Assembly: GCF_045679555.1 (NCBI RefSeq)
Contig: NC_092100.1
Coordinates: 33,729,106 to 33,793,105 of the forward strand
Origin: Salvelinus alpinus
Taxonomy: Eukaryota > Chordata > Actinopteri > Salmoniformes > Salmonidae
Length of the DNA: 64,000 nt
Reading direction: 5' to 3'
Made by a program: the position numbers and the translations under genes. The notes below the pieces were generated by a model that saw only the letters and a list, made by a program, of their open reading frames with translations, was not told the DNA's origin and ran no database searches. Every line of letters begins with the position of its first letter. Position 1 is the stretch's first letter. This document shows positions 36,732 through 48,696 of this stretch, in pieces.

Positions 36732-37612
36732 CTCTGCAACATGCCATGTCGATGCTGGCGAGAACACTCAGCGATACATTACATATAGACAAATAGTTGA
36801 GACTGTGTAGGACTAAGTGCCATGGAGTCAGTGACAAACTCATTCCAAGAGACAGTGCATGTGGTGTGGGAGGAAGTTTTGTGCTGCAGCTTTGACTGAA
36901 ACTAACCTCCCTCTCCTTCTCTTCTCCTTCCCCTCAAAGTACCACAACTATTCAGGAAAGAGAATAAAGAAAACCTGAATAGAGGAAGAGAAAAATATGG
37001 GGTCCCAAGGCGAGGGAAGAAAGAAAAACAATGAAAGAAAACAGGAATGAAAGGCAGCCAAAGAGAAAGAATGAAAAGAAAGAAGGACATAGAGAAGGAG
37101 GGAAGACAGAGAAAAGCAGAGAGAAAAAGTATTGAATGTTCGAATAGAAAGACATGTTTCAGTGGAAATGCATTTTGAAGGAGAAAAAGAAAGGAGGAAT
37201 ACATTACAAAGGCTTTCTTACAGAATATATACAAAGCTAACATAGTCTGGTTGTACACAATAAACGCTTTCATCTGCCAATAGAGTGTTTTTAGCACTGC
37301 TGTCAGAGACCATTAGTCACCAATGGCTTGCATGTTTTGCATTATATAGAACATCTTGCATTAGCCCATTCTAAGAACACAAGTAAGGTGCAATATTGAT
37401 GTTTCAGATATTCCACAGATCATATTGAATTGAGAGCAATACAGGTGTCTTGGCAGCAGGTTACTAGTAAAGATGGGACTTCATTGCTTTGTTCTATTCC
37501 ATAAAACCTGTACATCACCATCTATATTTCTACATTTGACTATAGACTACTCTAATATCATCAGCATAACAGGCCTATGCATTTTCTATATTTCTCTGTG
37601 AAAAATAATGTA
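36732..37612. other. No gene recognised
   Basis: It contains a moderately purine-rich patch at about 36950-37130. The Phe/Leu-rich minus-strand frames across it have no domain. Confidence 0.4.
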
Positions 37613-39576
37613 CAGTTGAAGTCGGAAGTTTACATTCACCTTAGCCAAATACATTTAAACTCAGTTTTTCACAATTCCTGGCATTTAATCCTAGTAAAAA
37701 TTCCCTGTCTTAGGTCAGTTAGGATTACCACTTTATTTTAAGAATGTGAAATGTCAGAATAATAGTAAAGAGAATGATTTATTTCAGCTTTTATTTCTTT
37801 CATCACATTCCCAGTGGGTCAGAAGTTTACATACACTCAATTAGTATTTGGTAGCATTGCCTTTAAATTGTTTAACTTGGGTCAAACATTTCGGCCAGGC
37901 TTCCACAAGCTTCCCACAATAAGTTGGGTGAATTTTGTCCCATTCCTCCTGACAGAGCTGGTGTAACTGAGTCAGGTTTGTAGGCCTCCTTGCTCGCACA
38001 CGCATTTTCAGATCTGCCTACAAATCTTCTATGGGATTGAGGTCAGGGCTTTGTGATGGCCATTCCAATACCTTGACTTTGTTGTCCTTAAGCCATTTTG
38101 CCACAACTTTGGAAGTATGCCTGGGGCCATTGTCCATTTGGAAGACCCATTTGCGACCGAGCTTTAACTTCCTGACTGATGTCTTGAGATGTTGTATCAA
38201 TATATCCACATAGTTTTCCTTTCTCATTATGCCATCTATTTTGTGAAGTTCACCAGTCCCTCCTGCAGCAAAACACCACCACAACATGATGCTGCCATCC
38301 CTGTCCTTCACGGTTGGGATGGTGTTCTTTGGCTTGCGAGCCTGCCCCTTTTACCTCCAAACATAACGCTGGTCATTATGGCCAAACAGTTCTATTTTTG
38401 TTTCATCAGACCAGAGGACATTTCTCCAAAAAGTACGATCTTTGTCCCCATGTGTTGCAAACTGTAGTCTGGCTTTTTTATGGCGGTTGTGGAGCAGTGG
38501 CTTCTTCCATGCTGAGCGGCCTTTCAGGTTATTTCGATATAGGACTCGATTTACTGTGGATATAGATACTTTGTACCTGTTTCCTCCAGCATCTTCACAA
38601 GGTCCTTTGCTGTTGTTCTGGGAGTGATTTGCACTTTTTGTACCAAAGTACCCTCATCTCTAGGAGACAGAACGCATCTCCTTCCTGAGCGGTATGATGG
38701 CTGCGTGGTCCCATGGTGTTTATATTTGCGTACTATTGTTTGTACAGATGAGCGTGGTACCTTCAGGCGTTTAGAAATTGCTCCGAAGGATGAACCAGAC
38801 TTATGGAAGTCTACAATTTTTTTATGGTGTCTTGGCTGATTTCTTTTGATTTTCCCATGCAAGAGGCATTGAGTTTGAAGGTAGGCCTTGAAATACATCC
38901 ACAGGTACACCTCCAATTGACTGAAATGATGTCAATTAGCCTGTCAGAAGCTTCTAGAGCCATGACATCATTTTCTGGAATTTTCCAAGCTGTTTACAGT
39001 CAACTTAGTGTATGTAAACTTCTGAGCCACTGGAATTGTGATACAGTGAATTATAAGTGAAATAATCTGTCTGTAAACAATTGTTGGAAAAATTACTTGT
39101 GACATTGTCACGGTTGTTGAAGGAAGTAGACCAAAGCGCAGCGTGGGGAGCGTACATATTCCTTTTTTATTGGAAATGCAGACAAAAAACAATAAACAAT
39201 ACAAAAACAAACCGTGAAGCTAACTGCCATAAACAAAGTCAACTTCCCACAAAGACAGGTGGGAAAAAGGGCTACCTAAGTATGGTTCTCAATCAGAGAC
39301 AACGATAGACAGCTGTCCCTGATTGAGAACCCTACCCGGCCAAAACATAGAAATACAAATAATAGAACATAGAATACCCACCCCAAATCACACCCTGACC
39401 AAACCAAAATAGAGACATAAAAAGGATCTCTAAGGTCAGGGCGTGACAGACATGCACAAAGTAGATGTCCTAACCGATTATCCAAAACTGTTTGTTAACA
39501 AGTTATTTGTGCAGTGGTTGAAAAACGAGTTTTAATGACACCAACCTAAGTGTATGTAAGCTTCCGACTTCAACTG
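37613..39576 (-). mobile_element. Sleeping Beauty-type salmonid Tc1 (E), carrying a solo LTR
   Basis: The TIRs CAGTTGAAGTCGGAAGTTTA and the inverted GCTTCCGACTTCAACTG are flanked by TA. Direct-repeat-like copies of the TIR motif lie inside the ends (TCAGAAGTTTACATACACT near 37820 and its inverse near 39010), the IR/DR layout of this subfamily. The minus-strand transposase survives in pieces: 38916-38551 (DLHKSGSS-like region and SYRSGRR) and 38311-38018 (GGSIMLW-like segment read as [29 protein letters not shown]). Frame breaks fall between and within them. Without the inserted LTR the element would be about 1.62 kb, the usual size. Confidence 0.9.
39106..39448 (-). mobile_element. Solo LTR, copy 1, inside Tc1 E
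   Basis: This 343-bp block starts TGTCACGG and ends GCGTGACA, with the 5-bp target duplication GACAT on both sides (39101-39105 and 39449-39453). TG...CA ends and a 5-bp duplication identify a retrotransposon LTR. On the minus strand AATAAA lies near its 3' end. It contains a perfect 13-bp stem (39284-39296 with 39319-39331). No internal retroviral sequence adjoins it, so it is a recombined solo LTR. Confidence 0.8.
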
Positions 39577-39708
39577 TAGCTTGCTTTGAACAATGACAAC
39601 TAGGCCTATATGTAGGCAATATGAAAAAGGTCTCTGAACACATAATAACAGAATATATTGAAGAGCAACTATTGGGACAGGAGGATATGCTTTTTCCAGG
39701 AGAAGTTG

Positions 39709-40088
39709 TGTAATGTGGTGCGTGCTGGTGGCAGGTAAGTCAGGCGCAGGAGAATGAACTTGGTAAAAATGGAGCTGTTTAATAAACATCAAAACTTCAG
39801 AAAACCAAAGAATACAAAATAACAAATAGAGGGTGCAAAACCCGTCGCACACCAGAAATAACAATAAACACCTACATACAACAAACAATCTCCGACAAGG
39901 ACATGAGGGGAAACAGAGGGTTAAATACACAACATGTAATTGATGGGATTGGAACCAGGTGTGTAGGAAGACAAGACAGAACCAATGGAAAATGAAAAAT
40001 GGATCAATGATGGCTAGAAGGTCGGTGATGTCGACCGCCGAACACCGCCCGAACAAGGAGAGGGACCGACTTCGGCGGAAGTCGTGAC
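39709..40088 (-). repeat. 3' LTR of the deleted Gypsy element
   Basis: On the minus strand it runs from TGTCACGACTTCCGCCGAAG to ...GCACGCACCACATTACA, about 380 bp, with AATAAA (TTTATT on plus near 39778) toward its 3' end. The outer boundary is uncertain by a few bases because of a TGTGT run. Confidence 0.7.
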
Positions 40089-40114
40089 AGCACCCCCCCC
40101 CCCCCCCCCCCCCC

Positions 40115-41960
40115 TTGGCGCGGCTGGAGCCGTGCGTCAAATCTCGCAGCAAAGAAGGATCCAACACGTCCTCCACCAGAACCCAGCATCTCTCCTCCGG
40201 ACCATACCCCTCCCAGTCCACAAGGTACTGAAGGCCCCTCGCCCGACGTCTCGAATCCAGTATGGAACGAACGGAGTACGCCTGGGCCCCCTCGATGTCC
40301 AGAGGGGGCGGAGGAACCTCCCACACCTCAGACTCCTGGAGCGGGCCAGCCACCACCGGCGTGAGGAGAGACACATGGAATGAGGGGTTAATACGGTAAT
40401 TGGAGGGAAGCTGTAACCTATAACATACCTCGTTCACTCTCCTCAGGACTTTAAATGGCCCCACAAACCGCGGACCCAGCTTCCGGCAGGGCAGGCGAAG
40501 GGGCAGGTTTCGGGTTGAGAGCCAGACCCGATCCCCTGGTGCGAACACCGGGGCCTCACTGCGGTGACGGTCTGCGCCCACTTTCTGGCGCAGCACGGCG
40601 CGCTGATCATGGAGATGAGCAGCGTCCCATGTCTCCTCCACGCGCCAGAACCAGTCGTCCACCGCAGGAGCCTCGGTCTGACTCTGATGCCAAGGAGCCA
40701 GAACCGGCTGATACCCCAATACACACTGGAAGGGGGTGAGGTTTGTGGAGGAGTGGCGGAGCGAGTTCTGGGCCATCTCTGCCCAGGGCACGAACGCTGC
40801 CCACTCCCCCGGCCGGTCCTGGCAATAAGACCTCAGAAACCTACCCACATCCTGGTTTACTCTCTCCACCTGCCCATTACTCTCGGGGTGATAACCTGAG
40901 GTAAGGCTAACCGAGATCCCCAGACGTTCCATGAACGCCTTCCAGACCCTTGAAGTGAACTGGGGACCTCGATCAGACACTATATCCTCAGGCACCCCGT
41001 AGTGCCGGAAGACATGTGTAAACAAGACCTCCGCAGTCTGTAGGGCCGTAGGGAGACCGGGCAGAGGGAGGAGACGGCGGGACTTAGAGAAACGATCCAC
41101 AATGACCAGAATAGTGGTGTTTCCCTGTGAAGGAGGAAGCTCAGTCAGGAAATCCACTGACAGGTGCGACCATGGCCGTTGTGGAACGGGTAAGGGTTGT
41201 AAACTTACCTCTGGGCAGGTGTCTAGGAGCCTTGGACTGGGCGCACATCGAGCAGGAGGTAATATAAACCCTCACGTCCTTAGCTAAAGTGGGCCACCAG
41301 TACTTCTCACTAAGACAGCGCACCGTCCGACCAATACCAGGATGACCAGAGGAGGGTGACGTATGGGCCCAATAGAGTAGCCGGTTGCGGACAGCAGACA
41401 GAACATACAGACGCCCAGCCAGACATTGAAGGGGAGCGGGCTCTGTACGCAGCGCCTGCTCAATGTCCGCGTCCAGCTCCCACACTACCGGTGCCACCAG
41501 GCAAGAGGCCGGGAGTATGGGGGTGGGATCCATGGGCCGCTCCTCTGTATCATACAGCCGGGACAATGCGTCTGCCTTAGCGTTCTGAGAGCCTGGTCTT
41601 GATGAAAGGGTAAATACAAAACAGGTGAAAAACATGTCCCACCTTGCCTGGCGAGGGTTCAGTCTCCTCGCCGCCCGGATGTACTCCAGATTACGGTGGT
41701 CAGTCCAGATGAGAAAAGGGTGTTTAGCCCCCTCAAGCCAGTGTCTCCACACCTTCAAGGCCTTGACGACAGCCAACAACTCCCGGTCCCCCACATCATA
41801 GTTTCGCTCCGCAGGGCTGAGCTTCTTCAAGAAGAAGGCACAGGGGCGGAGCTTCGGTGGTGTATCCGAAAGCTGAGAGAGCACTGCTCCTATCCCAGCC
41901 TCGGACACGTCCACCTCCACTATGACTGCCAAAGAGGGATCCGGTTGGGCCAGCACGGTA
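40115..41960 (-). pseudogene. Gypsy pol 3' half: RNase H, integrase, chromodomain
   Basis: In coding order: RNase H with VEVDVSEAGIGAVLSQ, YDVGDRELLAVV and IWTDHRNLEYIR (41930-41580), the integrase zinc-binding and core segments ([17 protein letters not shown], then [34 protein letters not shown]), and a C-terminal chromodomain ([20 protein letters not shown]). The integrase core Asp and Glu are visible. A single frame change near 41190 separates RNase H/zinc region from the core. The missing upstream half means it cannot act alone. It is much less decayed than the Gypsy copy at 52635. Confidence 0.85.
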
Positions 41961-41968
41961 GCCGAGGT

Positions 41969-42142
41969 AAACAGAGGGTTAAATACACAACATTGATGGG
42001 ATTGGAACCAGGTGTGTAGGAAGACAAGACAAAACCAATGGAAAATGAAAAATGGATCAATGATGGCTAGAAGGTCGGTGCCGTCGACCGCCGAACACCG
42101 CCCGAACAAGGAGAGGGACCGACTTCTGTAGAAGTCGTGGCA
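41969..42142 (-). repeat. 5' LTR remnant of the deleted Gypsy element
   Basis: It matches the start of the 3' LTR (the GTCGACCGCCGAACACCGCC and GATTGGAACCAGGTGTGTAG segments), then stops at AAACAGAGGGTT, where RNase H coding sequence begins. The terminal TGTCACG reads TGCCACG here. Confidence 0.7.
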
Positions 42143-43849
42143 TTTTGGCTATTTTTAAGACTTATAAACATTTGTGAGTGTTTCTGACAAAATCAAATCC
42201 AAAGATGTCTATTGAAAATTACATTCACAAAATCACTTATCTAAAAAAGATGGTGCCTGAAATACAATCACGCATTGAAAGGGGAACATTATCTCTGATG
42301 AATAATCATGTGAGCGACCACGCCAATCCATCCTTTCTCCATCTGACAGTGATAGCAACACTATTCACTTCTCTGTCTGTGTGTGGCCTCCATGAGGTTA
42401 ACTCTACACACAGGCACAAATTATGTCATGATCAAGAATCTGATACCAGATATCAGCAAGGCAATCTGTAATTGAAAACACTGACCTTCCAGCTCTACTC
42501 TGGTAAAGTTGCACATCACGAACAATAATAACAGTGTTGGCCAATATGAATGATTGTGTAATAACGAGAGGGCAGGCCTACACTTGTGATTTAAACAAAG
42601 TATCTATCCACAGCACCCTACAGTAACCACCAATTCTATTTTAAAAAGTATAGAACACTTAGGACTGAATCAGAGCTAGAGAGATTACAGTCTGAAGTTG
42701 TAGGTCTACTGCACAGCCACCTCTGTTGACATTGGTCATCTGTTGTCAACAAGGCTTAAAAAAGCTACTTTAACTCCTACAGTCCCACCGTTTTGGACTT
42801 CTATCCCCTTTTAAACATTGTGTTTGAGCCACATATGTTTATCTCTTCTGCATCCATTGATACCAACCATTAGTCTATGTGATTAATGGGGGCTGAGCTA
42901 GAGCGGTGTTAGTGAGACAAGGGCAGATTCTGAAGGGGTCCGGGGGTGGTTCTCCTCACAAAAACGTCTGTAAAATCCGAATGGTTGAGCTACTATTAAT
43001 ACCCTTCTATGAAAAGCTGAGGGATTTGCTTGGCGGACCTTATTTTTGTGTTGACATTTGTCAATATAACTCATAAATGCTACTGTTTATGTCAATGGTT
43101 TTGTGTTCTACTTGTAGCCCTGGTTGTCCTGAAAAGAAAATGGTAAAACACAGGCTAAATATAAGGGCTGGACATACAGATAAATTAAAGTAGTGAAAAA
43201 AACACAGATTTTTGCTGGGGTCCTCGGCCTGATGAGGTTTTAAAGATATATGGATCAAAAACCTCACCCGGACCAAGTCTATAAAATGAATGTTGTCCAC
43301 AAGCCAAATATGTTGGCGACATACTAAGTGTGATGGATCCTCCTGATAAATGATATCTTAGAAATTCTTATCCTTCATTATAGGCATGCAGTAGGCTACA
43401 CAAGACTGAGAATGTGGAAGGGAAAGAGAAAGAATACTTGAGAGCTACAGTTCCTGACCTAGTTAGGTATTTAGATACTCTAAAGCACCACACAGATACA
43501 ACTGGAGGACAGTAGCTTAAAAACATAACAAATACAATACAAAAATATATGTTAGTAATCTCTGCATTCTGGTCTGTTGAGACCTGAGTGATACTGGTTA
43601 AGGTTGACCTTTAATTGTTAAAGGGATAATTCACCCAAATTAGAAATGTACATATTGGTTTCCTTACCCTGTAAGCAGACTATGGACAAGGTATGACAGA
43701 AATCTGTTCTTTGGTTTACTTTTCCTGGCACTGTTTCCACATGATAACATTTTAGCATTTGTGGCAGAAATCCCATTCAAGTCATGTGATCGATATTAGC
43801 ATTTTTCATGCATCATGTTCAAATCTTCTGTTGGTTTTGGTATTTATTA
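42143..43849. other. No gene recognised; one MITE fragment
   Basis: There is no supported ORF. From 43618, TTAAAGGGATAATTCACCCA to about 43820 resembles one end of a common fish MITE, but I cannot find its other end. Confidence 0.4.
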
Positions 43850-45250
43850 GGATCCCCATTAGCCGCTGCAAAAGTATCAGCTACTCTTCCTGGGATCCTC
43901 AGGAAACATAACATAATGTATAGTACTGTGCATTATTAGTCAAGGACTCACACACAAACTGTAACGATCTTCTTCGTCTGATGAACAGGAAGGATCGGAC
44001 CAAAACGCAGCGTGGTAAGTGTTCATGCTTTATTGAAAACTGAACACTAAATACAAAAATAACAAAGTGAATAAACGAAAATCGAAACAGTCCTGTAAGG
44101 TGCAACAACACAAGACAGAAAACAACTACCCACAAAACCCATGTGGGCAAGAGCTACCTAAGTATGGTTCTCAATCAGAGACAACGATAGACAGCTGCCT
44201 CTGATTGAGAACCACACCCGGCCAAACAACAAAGAAATACAAAACATAGTACACAAAACATAGAATGCCCACCCCAACTCACGCCCTGACCAAACCAAAA
44301 TAGAGACATAAAAAAGATCTCTAAGGTCAGGGCGTGACACATACATTTAAACATCACACAAAGTCTACATATCAGTACATACACACAACATCTAAGTCTA
44401 ATACATAGTACAGTGCAAGTTACAATACAATATATTTAAAATGGCTGTGTGTCTTCACAGTCCCCTTCGTGCAGTAAGGTGTTATTTTATCTGGTTTTTT
44501 ATCTGGTTTTATTGCTGGCTTGAGTTACCTGGGGTGGCAGAGAGTTCCATGTAGCCATGGCTCTATTTAATACTGTGTGTTTCTCAGCCTCTGTTCTAGA
44601 CCTGGGGACTGTGAAGAGACCTCTGGTTGCATGTCTTGTGTTGTAGCAATGAGTGTCCGAACTGTGTGTCAACTGCTTGAACAGACAGTTTGGTACCTTC
44701 AACACATCAACACCTCGCACAAAGACCAATAGTTATACAGTCAATCTCTCCTCATCTTTGAGCCAGGATAAATTGACATGCATGTTACTGACACTTTCCA
44801 TCCATATACATTGAAGTGCAATACGTGCTACTTTGTTCTGGAACAACTTTAATTTACTTATGTCCTTCTTTGCCGCACATGACCACACAGCTGGGCAATT
44901 GTCCAGGTGCAACAAAACTAGGGCCTGTAAGACCTACCTGGTTGACTGAGATGTCAAGAAGGCAGAGCAACACTCTATCATAGACAGCCCTCTTCCCATT
45001 TTAGCAACCACTGAGTCTATATGTTTTGACCATTACAGCTCGCTATCTAGGGTTATACCCAGCAGTTTAGTCTCCTCAACTTGCTCAATAGCCACATTAT
45101 TCAATAATAGATCTAAAAGAGGTTTAGTGGAAAATTGCAGCCGGTTGCAGCCAAAATGTATACTGTTGAGTCGTCAGCGTACATAGACACACAGGCTATA
45201 TGCAAGGTCAGTGGAAGGTCATTTGTAAAATCTATAAGTAACTTTGTTGA
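43850..45250 (-). mobile_element. LINE fragment interrupted by a solo LTR
   Basis: The start, TATTAGGATCCCCATTAGCC, is the usual 3' tail of a fish non-LTR element. Minus-strand coding remnants follow: 44915-44733 (LKLFQNKVARIALQC, HVNLSWLKDEERL) and 44729-44499 (CYNTRHATRGLFTVPRSRTE, ATWNSLPPQV). Together they look like the C-terminal part of a jockey/L2-type ORF2. The pieces are in separate frames. Confidence 0.6.
43960..44339 (-). mobile_element. Solo LTR, copy 2, inside a LINE
   Basis: It is 380 bp, TGTAACG...GCGTGACA, flanked by CAAAC and CATAC (5 bp with one mismatch). It is clearly the same family as 39106 (shared AACGCAGCGTGG, CTACCTAAGTATGGTTCTCA and GGTCAGGGCGTGACA). A 13-bp stem lies at 44166-44178 with 44201-44213. 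Confidence 0.75.
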
Positions 45251-46330
45251 GCTTCACAATCAATTTTCAATTATTTTGGATGATGCCTTAAAAATGCAAA
45301 AACAATGCCTTTTACACTTTCCCAACAGATCCTGAAATCTCCTGACTACCTTTGGTCTGAGTGGGATAGACAGTAGTTTATTAGACTCAGGAATACCCTC
45401 ACGTCTGGAACAGTGGTCAACCCAGGACATTTCAGGGTGTAGTTTATTATGAATGAGTTTAATCAAGAAATAGAGGCTTTTTAAAAGTACACTTTGCATA
45501 ATTTTGCTCGAAGGCCACTCATGAGTAAAAAAAGGGTAGCCTACACCTCTCAACTACCATAATACCCCCCTCCTCTGGGAAGCGCCTCCCTGCACTTCGA
45601 CTTAATTTCAAAATCCTTTGTACGTTTGCCACATGTCTGTTTTCTTTTAGATGGTCGCTATGAATGTAGGCTAGTTAACGTTTTATGTTTTATTTCTTGA
45701 TTTTAAAGATCCCAGGACTCAGGGGTAGCATAGTATGACTGTCTGGGACTCAAAACCAGGTATTTTTAATTCCAAGGCAATCACACTAATATAAAGGGTA
45801 ATTTAGTCATTTGAGGGACTTTGTAATAAACATTGCTAAAAAAAAAATGAAAATATTTTTTCCAGGTTAACTGACTGGTAATAAATGTATTCATATAATA
45901 GTTTACTCATAGCTTTATGAGCAATACAATTGAAATGTGAGCCTTTCAGGTAAACAGTTCGCCTCCATACTAAGTTGTATAGGCCTAACTTTAATAATAT
46001 ATCACCCACACGGGCCCATTGGAGAGGTTTGTCTGAGAGGCAAGCTGAATGGGTCTCACCTATGTAGGGTAAAAAACTAAACATTTTTAAAATGCTAAGT
46101 AATATCCAGATTGTCGGTGTGTGTAGAGATACCTGCTAGATTGCCATCTTAGCTAGCAGCTAAAGCATCCTAGTGATGATCGCCTACCATTTGGTTGTAC
46201 AGACTTCCTTCTGACAAACAACCCGCCAACTGATGTGATGGCTGCTGCATAGCTAGCTAGCAAGGTCCACAACAAGTTAGGGACAGGTAATAATATACTG
46301 AATAATTTAAAACAATCGACTATTTTCACA
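45251..46330. other. No supported gene
   Basis: A 97-codon minus-strand open frame (45553-45260) has a non-repetitive, mixed composition but no domain I know and no convincing exon borders. The rest is AT-rich. Confidence 0.35.
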
Positions 46331-46332
46331 TA

Positions 46333-47939
46333 CAGTGGGGAGAACAAGTATTTGATACACTGCCGATTTTGCAGGTTTTCCTACTTACAAAGCATGTAGA
46401 GGTCTGTAATTTTTATCATAGGTACACTTCAACTGTGAGAGACGGAATCTAAAACAAAAATCCAGAAAATCACATTGTATGATTTTTAAGTAATTAATTA
46501 GCATTTTATTGCATGACATAAGTATTTGATACATCAGAGAAGCAGAACTTAATATTTGGTACAGAAACCTTTGTTTGCAATTACAGAGATCATACGTTTC
46601 CTGTAGTTCTTTACCAGGTTTGCACACACTGCAGCAGGGATTTTGGCCCACTCCTCCATACAGACCTTCTCCAGATCCTTCAGGTTTCGGGGCTGTCGCT
46701 GGGCAATACGGACTTTCAGCTCCCTCCAAAGATTTTCTATTGGGTTCATCTCTGGAGACTGGCTAGGCCACTCCAGGACCTTGAGATGCTTCTTACGGAG
46801 CCACTCCTTAGTTGCCCTGGCTGTGTGTTTCGGGTCATTGTCATGCTGGAAGACCCAGCCACGACCCATCTTCAATGCTCTTACTGAGGGAAGGAGGTTG
46901 TTGGCCAAGATCTCGCGATACATGGCCCCATCCATCCTCCCCTCAATACGGTGCAGTCGTCCTGTCCCCTTTGCAGAAAAGCATCCCCAAAGAATGATGT
47001 TTCCACCTCCATGCTTCACGGTTGGGATGGTGTTCTTGGGGTTGTACTCATCCTTCTTCTTCCTCCAAACACGGAGAGTGGAGTTTAGACCAAAAAGCTT
47101 TATTTTTGTCTCATCAGACCACATGACCTTCTCCCATTCCTCCTCTGGATCATCCAGATGGTCATTGGCAAACTTCAGACGGGACTGGACATGCGATGGC
47201 TTGAGCAGGGGGACCTTGCGTGCGCTGCAGGATTTTAATCCATGACGGCGTAGTGTGTTACTAATGGTTTTCTTTGAGACTGTGGTCCCAGCTCTCTGCA
47301 GGTCATTGGCCAGGTCCTGCCGTGTAGTTCTGGGCTGATCCCTCACCTTCCTCATGATCATTGATGCCCCACGAGGTGAGATCTTGCATGGAGCCCCAGG
47401 CCGAGGGTGATTGACCGTCATCTTGAACTTCTTCCATTTTCTAATAATTGCGCCAACAGTTGTTGCCTTCTCACCAAGCTGCTTGCCTATTGTCCTGTAG
47501 CCCATCCCAGCCTTGTGCAGGTCTACAATTTTAGCCCTGATGTCCTTACACAGCTCTCTGGTCTTGGCCATTGTGGAGCGGTTGGAGTCTGTTTGATTGA
47601 GTGTGTGGACAGGTGTCTTTTATACAGATAACGAGTTCAAACAGGTGCAGTTAATACAGCTAATGATTGGAGAACAGGAGGGCTTCTTAAAGAAGAACTA
47701 ACAGGTCTGTGAGAGCCGGAATTCTTACTGGTTGGTAGGTGATCAAATACTTATGTCATGCAATAAAATGCTAATTAATTACTTAAAAATCATACAATGT
47801 GATTTTCTGGATTTTTGTTTTAGATTCCGTCTCTCACAGTTGAAGTGTACCTATGATAAAAATTACAGACCTCTACATGCTTTGTAAGTAGGAAAACCTG
47901 CAAAATCGGCAGTGTATCAAATACTTGTTCTCCCCACTG
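46333..47939 (-). mobile_element. Apparently intact autonomous Tc1-like transposon (F)
   Basis: This 1607-bp element runs from CAGTGGGGAGAACAAGTATT to the inverted AATACTTGTTCTCCCCACTG, with TA on each side (46331-46332 and 47940-47941). I compared the left and right ends by eye, and they look identical over about 200 bp. The only gene is a complete transposase on the minus strand. Identical ends plus an open gene suggest recent insertion or recent homogenisation. Confidence 0.9.
46549..47571 (-). CDS. Tc1/mariner transposase, full length
   Basis: This enzyme cuts the element out of DNA and joins it at TA sites. The 340-residue protein starts [20 protein letters not shown] and ends NKGFCTKY, the usual start and end for this family. 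The N-terminal half carries the paired helix-turn-helix DNA-binding region ([12 protein letters not shown]; then [13 protein letters not shown]), with a basic linker between (HPRPGAP, in the place of the GRPR-like hook). The catalytic triad is complete: Asp153 (MWSDETKI), Asp244 (FQHDNDPKH) and Glu279 (NPIENLW), a DD34E spacing. The glycine-rich box [14 protein letters not shown] is present. No stop or frameshift is seen. Length and triad numbering match Sleeping Beauty-type enzymes, but TIRs and protein differ, so it is a separate Tc1 family, possibly Passport-like. Activity is not shown by sequence. Confidence 0.92.
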   Translation of the reverse strand: MAKTRELCKDIRAKIVDLHKAGMGYRTIGKQLGEKATTVGAIIRKWKKFKMTVNHPRPGAPCKISPRGASMIMRKVRDQPRTTRQDLANDLQRAGTTVSKKTISNTLRRHGLKSCSARKVPLLKPSHVQSRLKFANDHLDDPEEEWEKVMWSDETKIKLFGLNSTLRVWRKKKDEYNPKNTIPTVKHGGGNIILWGCFSAKGTGRLHRIEGRMDGAMYREILANNLLPSVRALKMGRGWVFQHDNDPKHTARATKEWLRKKHLKVLEWPSQSPEMNPIENLWRELKVRIAQRQPRNLKDLEKVCMEEWAKIPAAVCANLVKNYRKRMISVIANKGFCTKY

Positions 47940-48102
47940 TATCCGACACTTAAAGTCGTGGTAATAAAATGCTAGCCACAGCTAGCTGTTGCACCAAGAA
48001 ATAATTCTCAGCAAAACAGAACCTCCAGCCCGCTACGGAATTTGGATTTGGTTAGGTTGAGATGTTTACGCAATTTTGTTACAGAATTTTTGGAGAAACT
48101 AG

Positions 48103-48275
48103 CTGGTTTCCACTAGTTACCACAAAGTCCAAATTGGCTATGTCGTAAAAATAAGGTTAACAGCGTGGTTATGGTTAGGTTCAAGGTTAGGTTTAAAATC
48201 TAATTTAAATAAAGAGAAATTAAAGAAATAGGCAGGGTTTATGACTTTGTGGTTGTGGTAACTAGTGACGGTCAG
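48103..48275. mobile_element. Foldback MITE
   Basis: CACTAGTTACCACAAAGTC (48111-48129) is inverted at 48243-48267 as GACTTTGTGGTTGTGGTAACTAGTG, with six extra bases in the right arm. The spacer holds GGTTATGGTTAGGTTCAAGG. Non-coding. Confidence 0.6.
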
Positions 48276-48696
48276 ACTAGCTAGCTAGCTACCAAAAACT
48301 AGCTACTTAAGGAATCACTTGACGTTGGCGAAGTTTTCTCGGGTCTCAATGAATTTGGCAGATTTTCTTCAGAATTATTTGTTTGAAGTAGGGACTTGAC
48401 TGGCTTTGTCTGCTTTGAGGGAGTGTGTAAGATATCACAAGATATCACAAGCACAAGATATCAACTGTTATGGTAAATAAAATAATTCTCAACATTTGCA
48501 CAAAAAAAATCCCTAAATGCGATTCAAACAACATATTGGATTGATACACTTAAATGCCTAGCATCTATGGTTCTCTTCACCTGATCCAGTTCCAGCTCAC
48601 TGAGAACAGTGTTTGTGCAGATTAAAGTTAAGTAACAATACTAAAGAGTAGGTCTATAGCAAAATGTGATTTTCTGCTTTCTAGACAGGTGGACCG

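Larger units (their letters stand above)
39709..42142 (-). mobile_element. Ty3/Gypsy chromodomain retrotransposon, internally deleted
   Basis: On the minus strand the order is: a 5' LTR remnant (42142-41969), RNase H, integrase and chromodomain, a G-rich polypurine tract (22 C on the plus strand, 40093-40114), and a 3' LTR (40088-39709). gag, protease and reverse transcriptase are missing. The two LTR pieces align closely over about 170 bp. I find no target duplication at the outer ends. Confidence 0.85.

Noticed and set aside
46643-47245. 200-codon plus-strand frame
   Set aside because: It is antisense to the intact Tc1 transposase.
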